Below are positions 40,096-51,604 of a stretch of DNA of 64,000 nucleotides, piece after piece. How positions within the stretch are numbered: position 1 is the stretch's first letter; every line of letters starts with the position of its first letter. This DNA is from Aphanomyces cochlioides. Its lineage: Eukaryota; Oomycota; Saprolegniomycetes; Saprolegniales; Verrucalvaceae. The stretch is from the NCBI GenBank assembly GCA_019828595.1, contig JAHQRK010000023.1, positions 186,001 to 250,000 of the forward strand. The letters run 5' to 3'. A model generated the notes under the pieces. That model saw nothing but the letters and a program-made list of their open reading frames with translations, was not told the origin of the DNA and did no database searches. A program made the translations under genes and the position numbers.

Positions 40096-40242
40096 GTGAG
40101 CTGACGGCTCACCACTTCATCTCCTGTTCAATGACCACTTTGCCATATTCTGTTTTCCAAGTTCTATTTATACAGTACGAGGCAAATTAGTAAGTCATTA
40201 GGGCCATTGCTCAAAAATAAGGTTAATACAACTCATTTAACC

Positions 40243-43200
40243 TACGACATGCTGGTCAATGATATCCGCTCCCAACTCAAAGAATTCCATTCTCAACGAT
40301 TGGAGAAACAACGTCTGCCGTTGAAGAAGTTAGCTGTCGATATCGCTTCGCTTTTGCAAGTCCCCAACATGCGTCAAGATTCAGTGCTGGTGGATCGAGT
40401 GCGAGACCTTCAAAAGCAAATTCACGAGCTGCAAGATCGAGACAAGCAGTTTCGTCAAGACCAGGCGTTCCAACTTCACTTGTACAAAGCAGAGCGCTCG
40501 TCCAAGTTCCACTTCATGTCCCCTGTCCCTACCCCCTTGAAGAAGACAGTCTTCAAAGAGTTGGTGGATGTCAATGGAAATGTTGTCTCCAATCAACAAG
40601 GCATGTCTGACGTCCTGGTCGACTACTACAAGGACTTGTTTGCAGCTCCCGAGGTGCAGCGATCTGGAGACGAAGTGTCGTCATTTCTGACCCCATTGAC
40701 TCGACACAAGCAACTGCCAGAGCAAGCCCAGAAAGAGCTGTCGGCTCCCTTGCGCGCCAACGAGTTCTATCATGCTATTCGACACAGCAGTTCGAACTCA
40801 GCGCCAGGTCCCAACGCTCTGCCATTCGAAGTCCTCAAACTTGCACCTTCACAAGTGGTCGTTGGTATTGGAGCTGCTATTCACACACCAGCTTTATTCT
40901 CACCCTCGCTTGACTCCCATGCAACTTGTCAGTACGCTGGTGTTGCTGCACAAGAAAGGCCCCAAGTCACAAGCCAAGAACTATCGGCCCATTAGCCTAC
41001 TCAACACGGATGTGAAAATCCTGACGAGTATTCTGGCTTATCGACTCCAGCGCCACATTCGACACATCATCCACCCGGACCAGCAAGGCTTTATCCGTCG
41101 AAGCAATATCCAAACCAATATTGCACGACTGGATGACATGCTGCACCACATCAAACTACACAGTCCGTCCTCGATGGTGGCACTGCTTGACTTTGAGAAA
41201 GCTTTTGATCGCGTGGACCACGCGTACTTGCTCCGCGTCCTCCGTCACTATGGCTTTCCCGAAACCTTTGTTGACATGGTTCGCGTACTGTACTTGGGCC
41301 GCAAGTCTCGCATCTTGGTGAACGGCTTCTTGTCCAAGCCAGTTCACATCTCACGCGGTGTGTTGCAAGGTGATCCACTGTCGCCACTTCTGTTTGTGAT
41401 CGCTTTGGAACCGATGTGCCAACTCCTACGGCAACACTCCAACTATGGCATCAAGTGTGGGGATCGCTACCACACTGGGAGTTACTTTGCCGACGACTCG
41501 CAACTCTATGCGGCAAATGAGACGTGCCTCCACCGGCAGCTTGCATTGGTTCAAACCTTTTGCGACAAGTCTGGTTTCCGACTCAACGTAGACAAGACCC
41601 AAATTCTGACCTACAGCCAGTTGAATGGGAACCTTGCCTCACTACAAGTTACTTCCGACAGTCCCGTGAAGGCTCTTGGTATCTTGGTTGCGCCCAATCT
41701 TTCTCCATTGGCACGTTTCAATTACGTGTTTGAGAAGTTTGTGGCTCGCTTGTCTTTGTGGCTCTACAAGGCTCGAACCATGGCCGGAAAAGTCACTATC
41801 CTGCACAGCATATGTCTGCCTGTGTTATGGTACCAACTGGCTTTTGTCCCTGCCGACAAAGACCTGGCCAAAAAGATCGACAAGGCCATGCTTCAATTTA
41901 TGCATGGTGAAGAAATCAACCCATCCTCCTCTGTCCATGGCCTCCGTTTGATCAAAAAGGAGATCCTATTCATGCCGAAGAAGTCCGGTGGCTTAGGCCT
42001 GCACCATGCACTTGCTTTATGGCAACAACACAACCGCTCTGTCATGATCAGATGCATTCAAGCCATCACCACCCCACCCCGCAAGTCTGCCATGTCCGCC
42101 TGGATTACGCCGGGCTATACTCTCCTCGAGAAGGCTTTTCATCCATGGGGTTCCCCCCGAGATCTCCTCTTGGCAAATGGCTCTTCTGCATTCATCAGAC
42201 AACTGTACAAGAATCCCAATATCACTCCAATGTGGAAAGCCTTATTGAGTAGCTGGTTTGAATCCCGCTGGACTCCGTACGGCTGTCCAAATCACATCTC
42301 ATCTTTGGATGTTCCCCTTTGGCACAACTCGTATCTGCCTGGACTCGAAGGCCTATACGATCAGTGCTCTACATCGACGCAAGACCAAGCCAATGTATTG
42401 GCTTCGCTTCACATCACGAAGTTGTCGCATTTGTTGACTCCGTGTCAGCGAGTTTGGCCAGCTTCGATCTTGTTCGACAAAATCAACCGTGCCTGCCGCC
42501 AAGCCAATTTTGTCCCTCCAACGAAACAATGGATCTCAATCTTGGTGACCAAGTTATCACGATTGTTTGAGATTGTTTCTGAAGAGGATGCTCCTGTGTT
42601 CCACTTGCCGACGCCAAGCTCTGAATGGATGGAATGGCACTGGATGATACACCCTGACTCGAGTCCGATCTTGTTGGCGTTTGCGACTTCGAAATCGGCT
42701 AAGATCAGAGCTTCTCCAGCTGCCAGCTCGTCCATTCTTCCTACCAAGCATCTCAACCTGCCATCCAACTTTTACGAAGACCCCAAGCGCCTTACCCAAC
42801 TTGCCGCCTTCCTCCAACCCGACCACATTCTCCCTCGATATGGAGAGTTCATTTTCAAAACCCTTCTCCGCGCCAACGCCATGCAATATCTGTTTCAGTA
42901 CCAAGACCCCAAGCCGACGTGTGTCTTCTGTCGTGTCAATGAGACGTACGAGCATTTCCTGTTCTCTTGTGGATATGGTCAATCTGTTTGGTATTTCTTC
43001 AAGGCGATCCAGCGACTGCTCGAGTGTTCCTTTCCGTCCACGTGTCTGGAAATGTTCTACGAGACGCCCAAGCCGTCCGATGGATACTACATCCGTGGCT
43101 ATCTGAAGATCTGGCCGATTGTCCGAGCCTGCGTGTATTATCAAATATGGCTCCAACGTGCCGATCGCACCTTTCGACCCGACCTCACAGCGAAGAGTCC

Positions 43201-43369
43201 GATGGAAGTTGCCATTCATGCTGCCTCTTTGATCAAGCTACATCTACAACAGCTCCTGGTTGATCTCCCTCTCAAGAAGGGATACACCAAGGTATTCAAT
43301 GTGCTCAAGCATCTATCTTCGGACCCCTGGTTACGTCAACACATCATTCCTAACAGCGTCGTTTCATGA
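40243..43369 (+). pseudogene. ORF2 of copy G, 5'-truncated and frameshifted
   Basis: It lacks the endonuclease. One extra T near 40850 (GCACCTTCACAAG for GCACCTCACAAG) shifts the frame before the RT core. The first frame ends at 40995. The second covers RT fingers, FADD and the CCHC finger to TGA at 43369. A substitution, YLGRKS for YSGRKS, is shared only with fragment I. The second frame is open from about 40772, but its first residues derive from shifted coding sequence, not from a true start. Confidence 0.9.
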
Positions 43370-43517
43370 GAGAGCTGACGGCTCACTCACTTCATCTCCT
43401 GTTCAATGACCACTTTGCCATATTCTGTTTTCCAAGTTCTATTTATACAGTACGAGGCAAATTAGTAAGTCATTAGGGCCTTTGCTCAAAAATAAGGTTA
43501 ATACAACTCATTTAACC
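40243..43517 (+). mobile_element. LINE copy G, 5'-truncated, head to tail after copy E
   Basis: The copy begins at TACGACATGCTGG (ORF2 residue about 310) directly after copy E's terminal CC. The native sequence here is AAGGCC|TACGAC, so CC also belongs to this copy. It continues to the family 3' terminus at 43516-43517. It is either the downstream half of a copy interrupted by E or the product of RT jumping from one RNA to another. Confidence 0.92.
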
Positions 43518-46500
43518 AACAGTCATCGGTACATCCTCGACAAACTATCAAGTGTTCACGACGTTTCCTTTATCCAAGAAACCCGTTTCCGCACGCCAAG
43601 TCTCCACGACCGTGTTGCGTTCCATTGGCAACGCATCACAAACCACGAAGGCTCTTTGTTCTTTGAAGAGCCTATTTATCCTGAAGTATCCACGTCGCCA
43701 GCCACTGGAGGTCTGGCTACGTTGATACATCCTCACTCTCCTTTGAAGAACGCCACTCAAGTCCCTCATGACAACTCAGTGCTTCGTGGTCGTTATCTAC
43801 AAGTGCGATGTACTCTGGGTCCACTGACAGTCGTTCTCCACAATATCTATGCGCCGGCAGCCTTCCAAGAACGAGCAAGTTACTTCGAAGAATTGCCACG
43901 CGACTTTCCTCCACATGCGCTCCACATTGTTGGAGGAGATTTCAACTGCACTCTCAACAAAGATTTGGATTCGTTGAGACCCAGTACCTCCACCATGGCC
44001 GGCACCCTTCAACTGGAACAATGGATGCACAGTTTGTCTCTGGTGGATCTGTTTCGCCGTCAAAACCCCGTGGCACGAGCCTTCACAAGTCCCACACTCA
44101 CCAACCGACTCGACTACATATTTTGTTCGTCCACCTTGGCGGGTCTTCGTCATTGGAAGGCGACGCACATGCCACACGTTCCACAGGCTGACCACGTGGC
44201 TTGTCGTATCATCACAAAGCGTCAAACATTGCGCCATGGCTCTGGATCATGGAAAGCTCCAACTTGGCTACTTCGTCTACCACGAGCGGCCGAGATTGTT
44301 CATGGATGTCTGGATCGATTTTTGGACAAGTCTCCAACATTCCACAATATCTTCAAGGCCTACGACATGCTGGTCAATGATATCCGCTCCCAACTCAAAG
44401 AACTCCATTCTCGGCGATTCGAGAAACAACATCTGCCGTTGAAGAAGTTAGCTGTCGAGATCGCTTCGCTTTTGCAAGTCCCCAACATGCGTCAAGATGC
44501 AGTGCTGGTGGATCGAGTGCGAGACCTTCAAAAGCAAATTCACGAGCTGCAAGATCGAGACAAGCAGTTTCGTCAAGACCAGGCGTTCCAACTTCACTTG
44601 TACAAAGCAGAGCGCTCGTCCAAGTTCCACTTCATGTCCCCTGTCCCTACCCCCTTGAAGAAGACAGTCTTCAAAGAGTTGGTGGATGTCAATGGAAATG
44701 TTGTCTCCAATCAACAAGGCATGTCTGACGTCCTGGTCGACTACTACAAGGACTTGTTTGCAGCTCCCGAGGTGCAGCGATCTGGAGACGAAGTGTCGTC
44801 ATTTCTGACCCCATTGACTCGACACAAGCAACTGCCAGAGCAAGCCCAGAAAGAGCTGTCGGCTCCCTTGCGCGCCAACGAGTTCTATCATGCTATTCGA
44901 CACAGCAGTTCGAACTCAGCGCCAGGTCCCAACGCTCTGCCATTCGAAGTCCTCAAACTTGCACCTTCACAAGTGGTCGTTGGTATTGGAGCTGCTATTC
45001 ACACACCAGCTTTATTCTCACCCTCGCTTGACTCCCATGCAACTTGTCAGTACGCTGGTGTTGCTGCGCAAGAAAGGCCCCAAGTCACAAGCCAAGAACT
45101 ATCGGCCCATTAGCCTACTCAACACGGATGTGAAAATCCTGACGAGTATTCTGGCTTATCGACTCCAGCGCCACATTCGACACATCATCCACCCGGACCA
45201 GCAAGGCTTTATCCGTCGAAGCAATATCCAAACCAATATTGCACGACTGGATGACATGCTGCACCACATCAAACTACACAGTCCGTCCTCGATGGTGGCA
45301 CTGCATGACTTTGAGAAAGCTTTTGATCGCGTGGACCACGCGTACTTGCTCCGCGTCCTCCGTCACTATGGCTTTCCCGAAACCTTTGTTGACATGGTTC
45401 GCGTACTGTACTCGGGCCGCAAGTCTCGCATCTTGGTGAACGGCTTCTTGTCCAAGCCAGTTCACATCTCACGCGGTGTGTTGCAAGGTGATCCACTGTC
45501 GCCACTTCTGTTTGTGATCGCTTTAGAACCGATGTGCCAACTCCTACGGCAACACTCCAACTATGGCATCAAGTGTGGGGATCGCTACCACACTGGGAGT
45601 TACTTTGCCGACGACTCGCAACTCTATGCGGCAAATGAGACGTGCCTCCACCGGCAGCTTGCATTGGTTCAAACCTTTTGCGACAAGTCTGGTTTCCGAC
45701 TCAACGTAGACAAGACCCAAATTCTGACCTACAGCCAGTTGAATGGGAACCTTGCCTCACTACAAGTTACTTTCGACAGTCCCGTGAAGGCTCTTGGTAT
45801 CTTGGTTGCGCCCAATCTTTCTCCATTGGCACGTTTCAATTACGTGTTTGAGAAGTTTGTGGCTCGCTTGTCTTTGTGGCTCTACAAGGCTCGAACCATG
45901 GCCGGAAAAGTCACTATCCTGCACAGCATATGTCTGCCTGTGTTATGGTACCAACTGGCTTTTGTCCCTGCCGACAAAGACCTGGCCAAAAAGATCGACA
46001 AGGCCATGCTTCAATTTATGCATGGTGAAGAAATCAACCCATCCTCCTCTGTCCATGGCCTCCGTTTGATCAAAAAGGAGATCCTATTCATGCCGAAGAA
46101 GTCCGGTGGCTTAGGCCTGCACCATGCACTTGCTTTATGGCAACAACACAACCGCTCTGTCATGATCAGATGCATTCAAGCCATCACCACCCCACCCCGC
46201 AAGTCTGCCATGTCCGCCTGGATTACGCCGGGCTATACTCTCCTCGAGAAGGCTTTTCATCCATGGGGTTCCCCCCGAGATCTCCTCTTGGCAAATGGCT
46301 CTTCTGCATTCATCAGACAACTGTACAAGAATCCCAATATCACTCCAATGTGGAAAGCCTTATTGAGTAGCTGGTTTGAATCCCGCTGGACTCCGTACGG
46401 CTGTCCAAATCACATCTCATCTTTGGATGTTCCCCTTTGGCACAACTCGTATCTGCCTGGACTCGAAGACCTATACGATCAGTGCTCTACATCGACGCAA

Positions 46501-47487
46501 GACCAAGCCAATGTATTGGCTTCGCTTCACATCACGAAGTTGTCGCATTTGTTGACTCCGTGTCAGCGAGTTTGGCCAGCTTCGATCTTGTTCGACAAAA
46601 TCAACCGTGCCTGCCGCCAAGCCAATTTTGTCCCTCCAACGAAACAATGGATCTCAATCTTGGTGACCAAGTTATCACGATTGTTTGAGATTGTTTCTGA
46701 AGAGGATGCTCCCGTGTTCCACTTGCCGACGCCAAGCTCTGAATGGATGGAATGGCACTGGATGATTCACCCTGACTCGAGTCCGATCTTGTTGGCGTTT
46801 GCGACTTCGAAATCGGCTAAGATCAGAGCTTCTCCAGCTGTCAGCTCGTCCATTCTTCCTACCAAACATCTCAACCTGCCATCCAACTTTTACGAAGACC
46901 CCAAGCGCCTTACCCAACTTGCCGCCTTCCTCCAACCCGACCACATTCTCCCTCGATATGGAGAGTTCATTTTCAAAACCCTTCTCCGCGCCAACGCCAT
47001 GCAATATCTGTTTCAGTACCAAGACCCCAAGCCGACGTGTGTCTTCTGTCGTGTCAATGAGACGTACGAGCATTTCCTGTTCTCTTGTGGATATGGTCAA
47101 TCTGTTTGGTATTTCTTCAAGGCGATCCAGCGACTGCTCGAGTGTTCCTTTCCGTCCACGTGTCTGGAAATGTTCTACGAGACGCCCAAGCCGTCCGATG
47201 GATACTACATCCGTGGCTATCTGAAGATCTGGCCGATTGTCCGAGCCTGCGTGTATTATCAAATATGGCTCCAACGTGCCGATCGCACCTTTCGACCCGA
47301 CCTCACAGCGAAGAGTCCGATGGAAGTTGCCATTCATGCTGCCTCTTTGATCAAGCTACATCTACAACAGCTCCTGGTTGATCTCCCTCTCAAGAAGGGA
47401 TACACCAAGGTATTCAATATGCTCAAGCATCTATCTTCGGACCCCTGGTTACGTCAACACATCATTCCTGACAGCGTCGTTTCATGA
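43518..47487 (+). pseudogene. ORF2 of copy H, missing its start, +1 frameshift
   Basis: The first about 30 codons are absent; the open frame enters from copy G's 3' terminus with no ATG. The endonuclease core is otherwise complete. The shared extra T near 44966 ends the first frame at 45113. The RT and CCHC parts follow in a second frame to 47487. The variant run FKAYDMLV and LHSRRFEKQH is shared with copy F, so the two are close relatives. One change abuts the first RT catalytic Asp (MVALHDFEKAFD). Confidence 0.9.
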
Positions 47488-47635
47488 GTGAGCTGACGGC
47501 TCACTCACTTCATCTCCTGTTCAATGACCACTTTGCCATATTCTGTTTTCCAAATTCTATTTATACAGTACGAGGCAAAATAGTAAGTCATTAGGGCCTT
47601 TGCTCAAAAATAAGGTTAATACAACTCATTTAACC
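43518..47635 (+). mobile_element. LINE copy H, 5'-truncated, head to tail after copy G
   Basis: The copy begins at AACAGTCATCGG (ORF2 residue about 30) directly after copy G's terminal CC (native TTCTCC|AACAGT). It ends at CC 47634-47635, followed by minus-strand ORF2 AAAGATGAG (native ACATCC|AAAGAT). The 3' UTR has small changes (CAAATTCTA, GGCAAAATAG); the latter alters one base of the 5'/3' complementary site. Confidence 0.92.
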
Positions 47636-49699
47636 AAAGATGAGATGTGATTTGGACAGCCGTACGGAGTCCAGCGGGATTCAAACCAGCTACTCAATAA
47701 GGCTTTCCACATTGGAGTGATATTGGGATTCTTGTACAGTTGTCTGATGAATGCAGAAGAGCCATTTGCCAAGAGGAGATCTCGGGGGGAACCCCATGGA
47801 TGAAAAGCCTTCTCGAGGAGAGTATAGCCCGGCGTAATCCAGGCGGACATGGCAGACTTGCGGGGTGGGGTGGTGATGGCTTGAATGCATCTGATCATGA
47901 CAGAGCGGTTGTGTTGTTGCCATAAAGCAAGTGCATGGTGCAGGCCTAAGCCACCGGACTTCTTCGGCATGAATAGGATCTCCTTTTTGATCAAACGGAG
48001 GCCATGGACAGAGGAGGATGGGTTGATTTCTTCACCATGCATAAATTGAAGCATGGCCTTGTCGATCTTTTTGGCCAGGTCTTTGTCGGCAGGGACAAAA
48101 GCCAGTTGGTACCATAACACAGGCAGACATATGCTGTGCAGGATAGTGACTTTTCCGGCCATGGTTCGAGCCTTGTAGAGCCACAAAGACAAGCGAGCCA
48201 CAAACTTCTCAAACACGTAATTGAAACGTGCCAATGGAGAAAGATTGGGCGCAACCAAGATACCAAGAGCCTTCACGGGACTGTCGGAAGTAACTTGTAG
48301 TGAGGCAAGGTTCCCATTCAACTGGCTGTAGGTCAGAATTTGGGTCTTGTCTACGTTGAGTCGGAAACCAGACTTGTCGCAAAAGGTTTGAACCAATGCA
48401 AGCTGCCGGTGGAGGCACGTCTCATTTGCCGCATAGAGTTGCGAGTCGTCGGCAAAGTAACTCCCAGTGTGGTAGCGATCCCCACACTTGATGCCATAGT
48501 TGGAGTGTTGCCGTAGGAGTTGGCACATCGGTTCCAAAGCGATCACAAACAGAAGTGGCGACAGTGGATCACCTTGCAACACACCGCGTGAGATGTGAAC
48601 TGGCTTGGACAAGAAGCCGTTCACCAAGATGCGAGACTTGCGGCCCAAGTACAGTACGCGAACCATGTCAACAAAGGTTTCGGGAAAGCCATAGTGACGG
48701 AGGACGCGGAGCAAGTACGCGTGGTCCACGCGATCAAAAGCTTTCTCAAAGTCAAGCAGTGCCACCATCGAGGACGGACTGTGTAGTTTGATGTGGTGCA
48801 GCATGTCATCCAGTCGTGCAATATTGGTTTGGATATTGCTTCGACGGATAAAGCCTTGCTGGTCCGGGTGGATGATGTGTCGAATGTGGCGCTGGAGTCG
48901 ATAAGCCAGAATACTCGTCAGGATTTTCACATCCGTGTTGAGTAGGCTAATGGGCCGATAGTTCTTGGCTTGTGACTTGGGGCCTTTCTTGTGCAGCAAC
49001 ACCAGCGTACTGACAAGTTGCATGGGAGTCAAGCGAGGGTGAGAATAAAGCTGGTGTGTGAATAGCAGCTCCAATACCAACGACCACTTGTGAAGGTGCA
49101 AGTTTGAGGACTTCGAATGGCAGAGCGTTGGGACCTGGCGCTGAGTTCGAACTGCTGTGTCGAATAGCATGATAGAACTCGTTGGCGCGCAAGGGAGCCG
49201 ACAGCTCTTTCTGGGCTTGCTCTGGCAGTTGCTTGTGTCGAGTCAATGGGGTCAGAAATGACGACACTTCGTCTCCAGATCGCTGCACCTCGGGAGCTGC
49301 AAACAAGTCCTTGTAGTAGTCGACCAGGACGTCAGACATGCCTTGTTGATTGGAGACAACATTTCCATTGACATCCACCAACTCTTTGAAGACTGTCTTC
49401 TTCAAGGGGGTAGGGACAGGGGACATGAAGTGGAACTTGGACGAGCGCTCTGCTTTGTACAAGTGAAGTTGGAACGCCTGGTCTTGACGAAACTGCTTGT
49501 CTCGATCTTGCAGCTCGTGAATTTGCTTTTGAAGGTCTCGCACTCGATCCACCAGCACTGAATCTTGACGCATGTTGGGGACTTGCAAAAGCGAAGCGAT
49601 ATCGACAGCTAACTTCTTCAACGGCAGACGTTGTTTCTCCAATCGTTGAGAATGGAATTCTTTGAGTTGGGAGCGGATATCATTGACCAGCATGTCGTA
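47636..49699 (-). pseudogene. ORF2 fragment I, inverted duplicate of copy G
   Basis: This 2064-bp segment is the reverse complement of 40243-42306 (also 2064 bp). It shares the G-specific changes (YLGRKS, LAVDIASLL) and the +1 T insertion (near 49092). Both edges meet family 3' termini: copy H on the left (CC 47634-47635) and the inverted end J on the right (GG 49700-49701). Confidence 0.92.
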
Positions 49700-49701
49700 G
49701 G

Positions 49702-51540
49702 TTAAATGAGTTGTATTAACCTTATTTTTGAGCAATGGCCCTAATGACTTACTAATTTGCCTCGTACTGTATAAATAGAACTTGGAAAACAGAATATGGC
49801 AAAGTGGTCATTGAACAGGAGATGAAGTGGTGAGCCGTCAGCTCACTCATGAAACGACGCTGTTAGGAATGATGTGTTGACGTAACCAGGGGTCCGAAGA
49901 TAGATGCTTGAGCACATTGAATACCTTGGTGTATCCCTTCTTGAGAGGGAGATCAACCAGGAGCTGTTGTAGATGTAGCTTGATCAAAGAGGCAGCATGA
50001 ATGGCAACTTCCATCGGACTCTTCGCTGTGAGGTCGGGTCGAAAGGTGCGATCGGCACGTTGGAGCCATATTTGATAATACACGCAGGCTCGGACAATCG
50101 GCCAGATCTTCAGATAGCCACGGATGTAGTATCCATCGGACGGCTTGGGCGTCTCGTAGAACATTTCCAGACACGTGGACGGAAAGGAACACTCGAGCAG
50201 TCGCTGGATCGCCTTGAAGAAATACCAAACAGATTGACCATATCCACAAGAGAACAGGAAATGCTCGTACGTCTCATTGACACGACAGAAGACACACGTC
50301 GGCTTGGGGTCTTGGTACTGAAACAGATATTGCATGGCGTTGGCGCGGAGAAGGGTCTTGAAAATGAACTCTCCATATCGAGGGAGAATGTGGTCGGGTT
50401 GGAGGAAGGCGGCAAGTTGGGTAAGGCGCTTGGGGTCTTCGTAAAAGTTGGATGGCAGGTTGAGATGCTTGGTAGGAAGAATGGACGAGCTGACAGCTGG
50501 AGAAGCTCTGATCTTAGCCGATTTCGAAGTCGCAAACGCCAACAAGATCGGACTCGAGTCAGGGTGAATCATCCAGTGCCATTCCATCCATTCAGAGCTT
50601 GGCGTCGGCAAGTGGAACACGGGAGCATCCTCTTCAGAAACAATCTCAAACAATCGTGATAACTTGGTCACCAAGATTGAGATCCATTGTTTCGTTGGAG
50701 GGACAAAATTGGCTTGGCGGCAGGCACGGTTGATTTTGTCGAACAAGATCGAAGCTGGCCAAACTCGCTGACACGGAGTCAACAAATGCGACAACTTCGT
50801 GATGTGAAGCGAAGCCAATACATTGGCTTGGTCTTGCGTCGATGTAGAGCACTGATCGTATAGGTCTTCGAGTCCAGGCAGATACGAGTTGTGCCAAAGG
50901 GGAACATCCAAAGATGAGATGTGATTTGGACAGCCGTACGGAGTCCAGCGGGATTCAAACCAGCTACTCAATAAGACTTTCCACATTGGAGTGATATTGG
51001 GATTCTTGTACAGTTGTCTGATGAATGCAGAAGAGCCATTTGCCAAGAGGAGATCTCGGGGGGAACCCCATGGATGAAAAGCCTTCTCGAGGAGAGTATA
51101 GCCCGGCGTAATCCAGGCGGACATGGCAGACTTGCGGGGTGGGGTGGTGATGGCTTGAATGCATCTGATCATGACAGAGCGGTTGTGTTGTTGCCATAAA
51201 GCAAGTGCATGGTGCAGGCCTAAGCCACCGGACTTCTTCGGCATGAATAGGATCTCCTTTTTGATCAAACGGAGGCCATGGACAGAGGAGGATGGGTTGA
51301 TTTCTTCACCATGCATAAATTGAAGCATGGCCTTGTCGATCTTTTTGGCCAGGTCTTTGTCGGCAGGGACAAAAGCCAGTTGGTACCATAACACAGGCAG
51401 ACATATGCTGTGCAGGATAGTGACTTTTCCGGCCATGGTTCGAGCCTTGTAGAGCCACAAAGACAAGCGAGCCACAAACTTCTCAAACACGTAATTGAAA
51501 CGTGCCAACCAGCATGTCGTAGGCCTTGGAGATATTGTGA
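49702..51540 (-). mobile_element. LINE copy J, truncated and internally deleted, host of copy F
   Basis: The minus strand reads, from 58985 across the copy F insertion to 51511, about 90 bp of ORF2 around KAYDML. After an internal deletion it continues from LARFNYVFEKF to the ORF2 stop and the 3' terminus at 49702. The deletion join (about 51510) has a short TGG microhomology. The RT core is lost and the CCHC finger kept. The frame from 51571 to 49847 is open but chimeric. A unique base (AATAAGACTTTCC near 50955) changes Ala to Val. Confidence 0.85.
51525..51540. repeat. Target-site duplication of copy F, left
   Basis: CCTTGGAGATATTGTG precedes copy F. The identical 16 bases are at 58923-58938, where CC overlaps the element's 3' terminus. 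The target is minus-strand ORF2 of copy J. Confidence 0.93.
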
Positions 51541-51604
51541 AAAACTTCCGAATTTGCCTCGTACCCCTCAAGTCAAGAAGTTATCAAGTGCCGCCGCGCT
51601 CAAA

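Larger units (their letters stand above)
32862..40242 (+). mobile_element. LINE copy E, full length with intact ORFs
   Basis: The 5' end ACTTCCGAATTTGCC follows GATGAAAA of the ORF2 chimera plus about three extra bases (AAG). The 3' end is at CC 40241-40242, followed by plus-strand ORF2 (TACGACATGCTGG). The two flanks do not match, so no target-site duplication is visible. A variant in the 3' terminus (GGGCCATTGCTC for GGGCCTTTGCTC) is shared only with the inverted 3' end at 49702 onward. Confidence 0.94.
40093..49849. repeat. IR2: inverted repeat of about 2.2 kb
   Basis: The left arm 40093-42306 (3' UTR of E plus start of G) and right arm 47636-49849 (fragment I plus 3' UTR of J) have equal length, 2214 bp each. 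Both contain the same 3'-terminus-to-TACGAC junction and the rare CCATTGCTC variant. Upstream of the stop codon the relation weakens: J has CCTAACAGC and GGCGATCC where E has CCTGACAGC and GACAATCC. The duplication, or a later conversion, therefore stops near there. Confidence 0.85.

Noticed and set aside
40207..40995. Open frame that begins inside the 3' terminus (LKNKVNTTHLT) and runs into the next copy; the same at 43482, 63669 and others
   Set aside because: The apparent start is TTG, not ATG, and the first twelve codons are the element's 3' terminus. It is read-through across a junction, not a gene.
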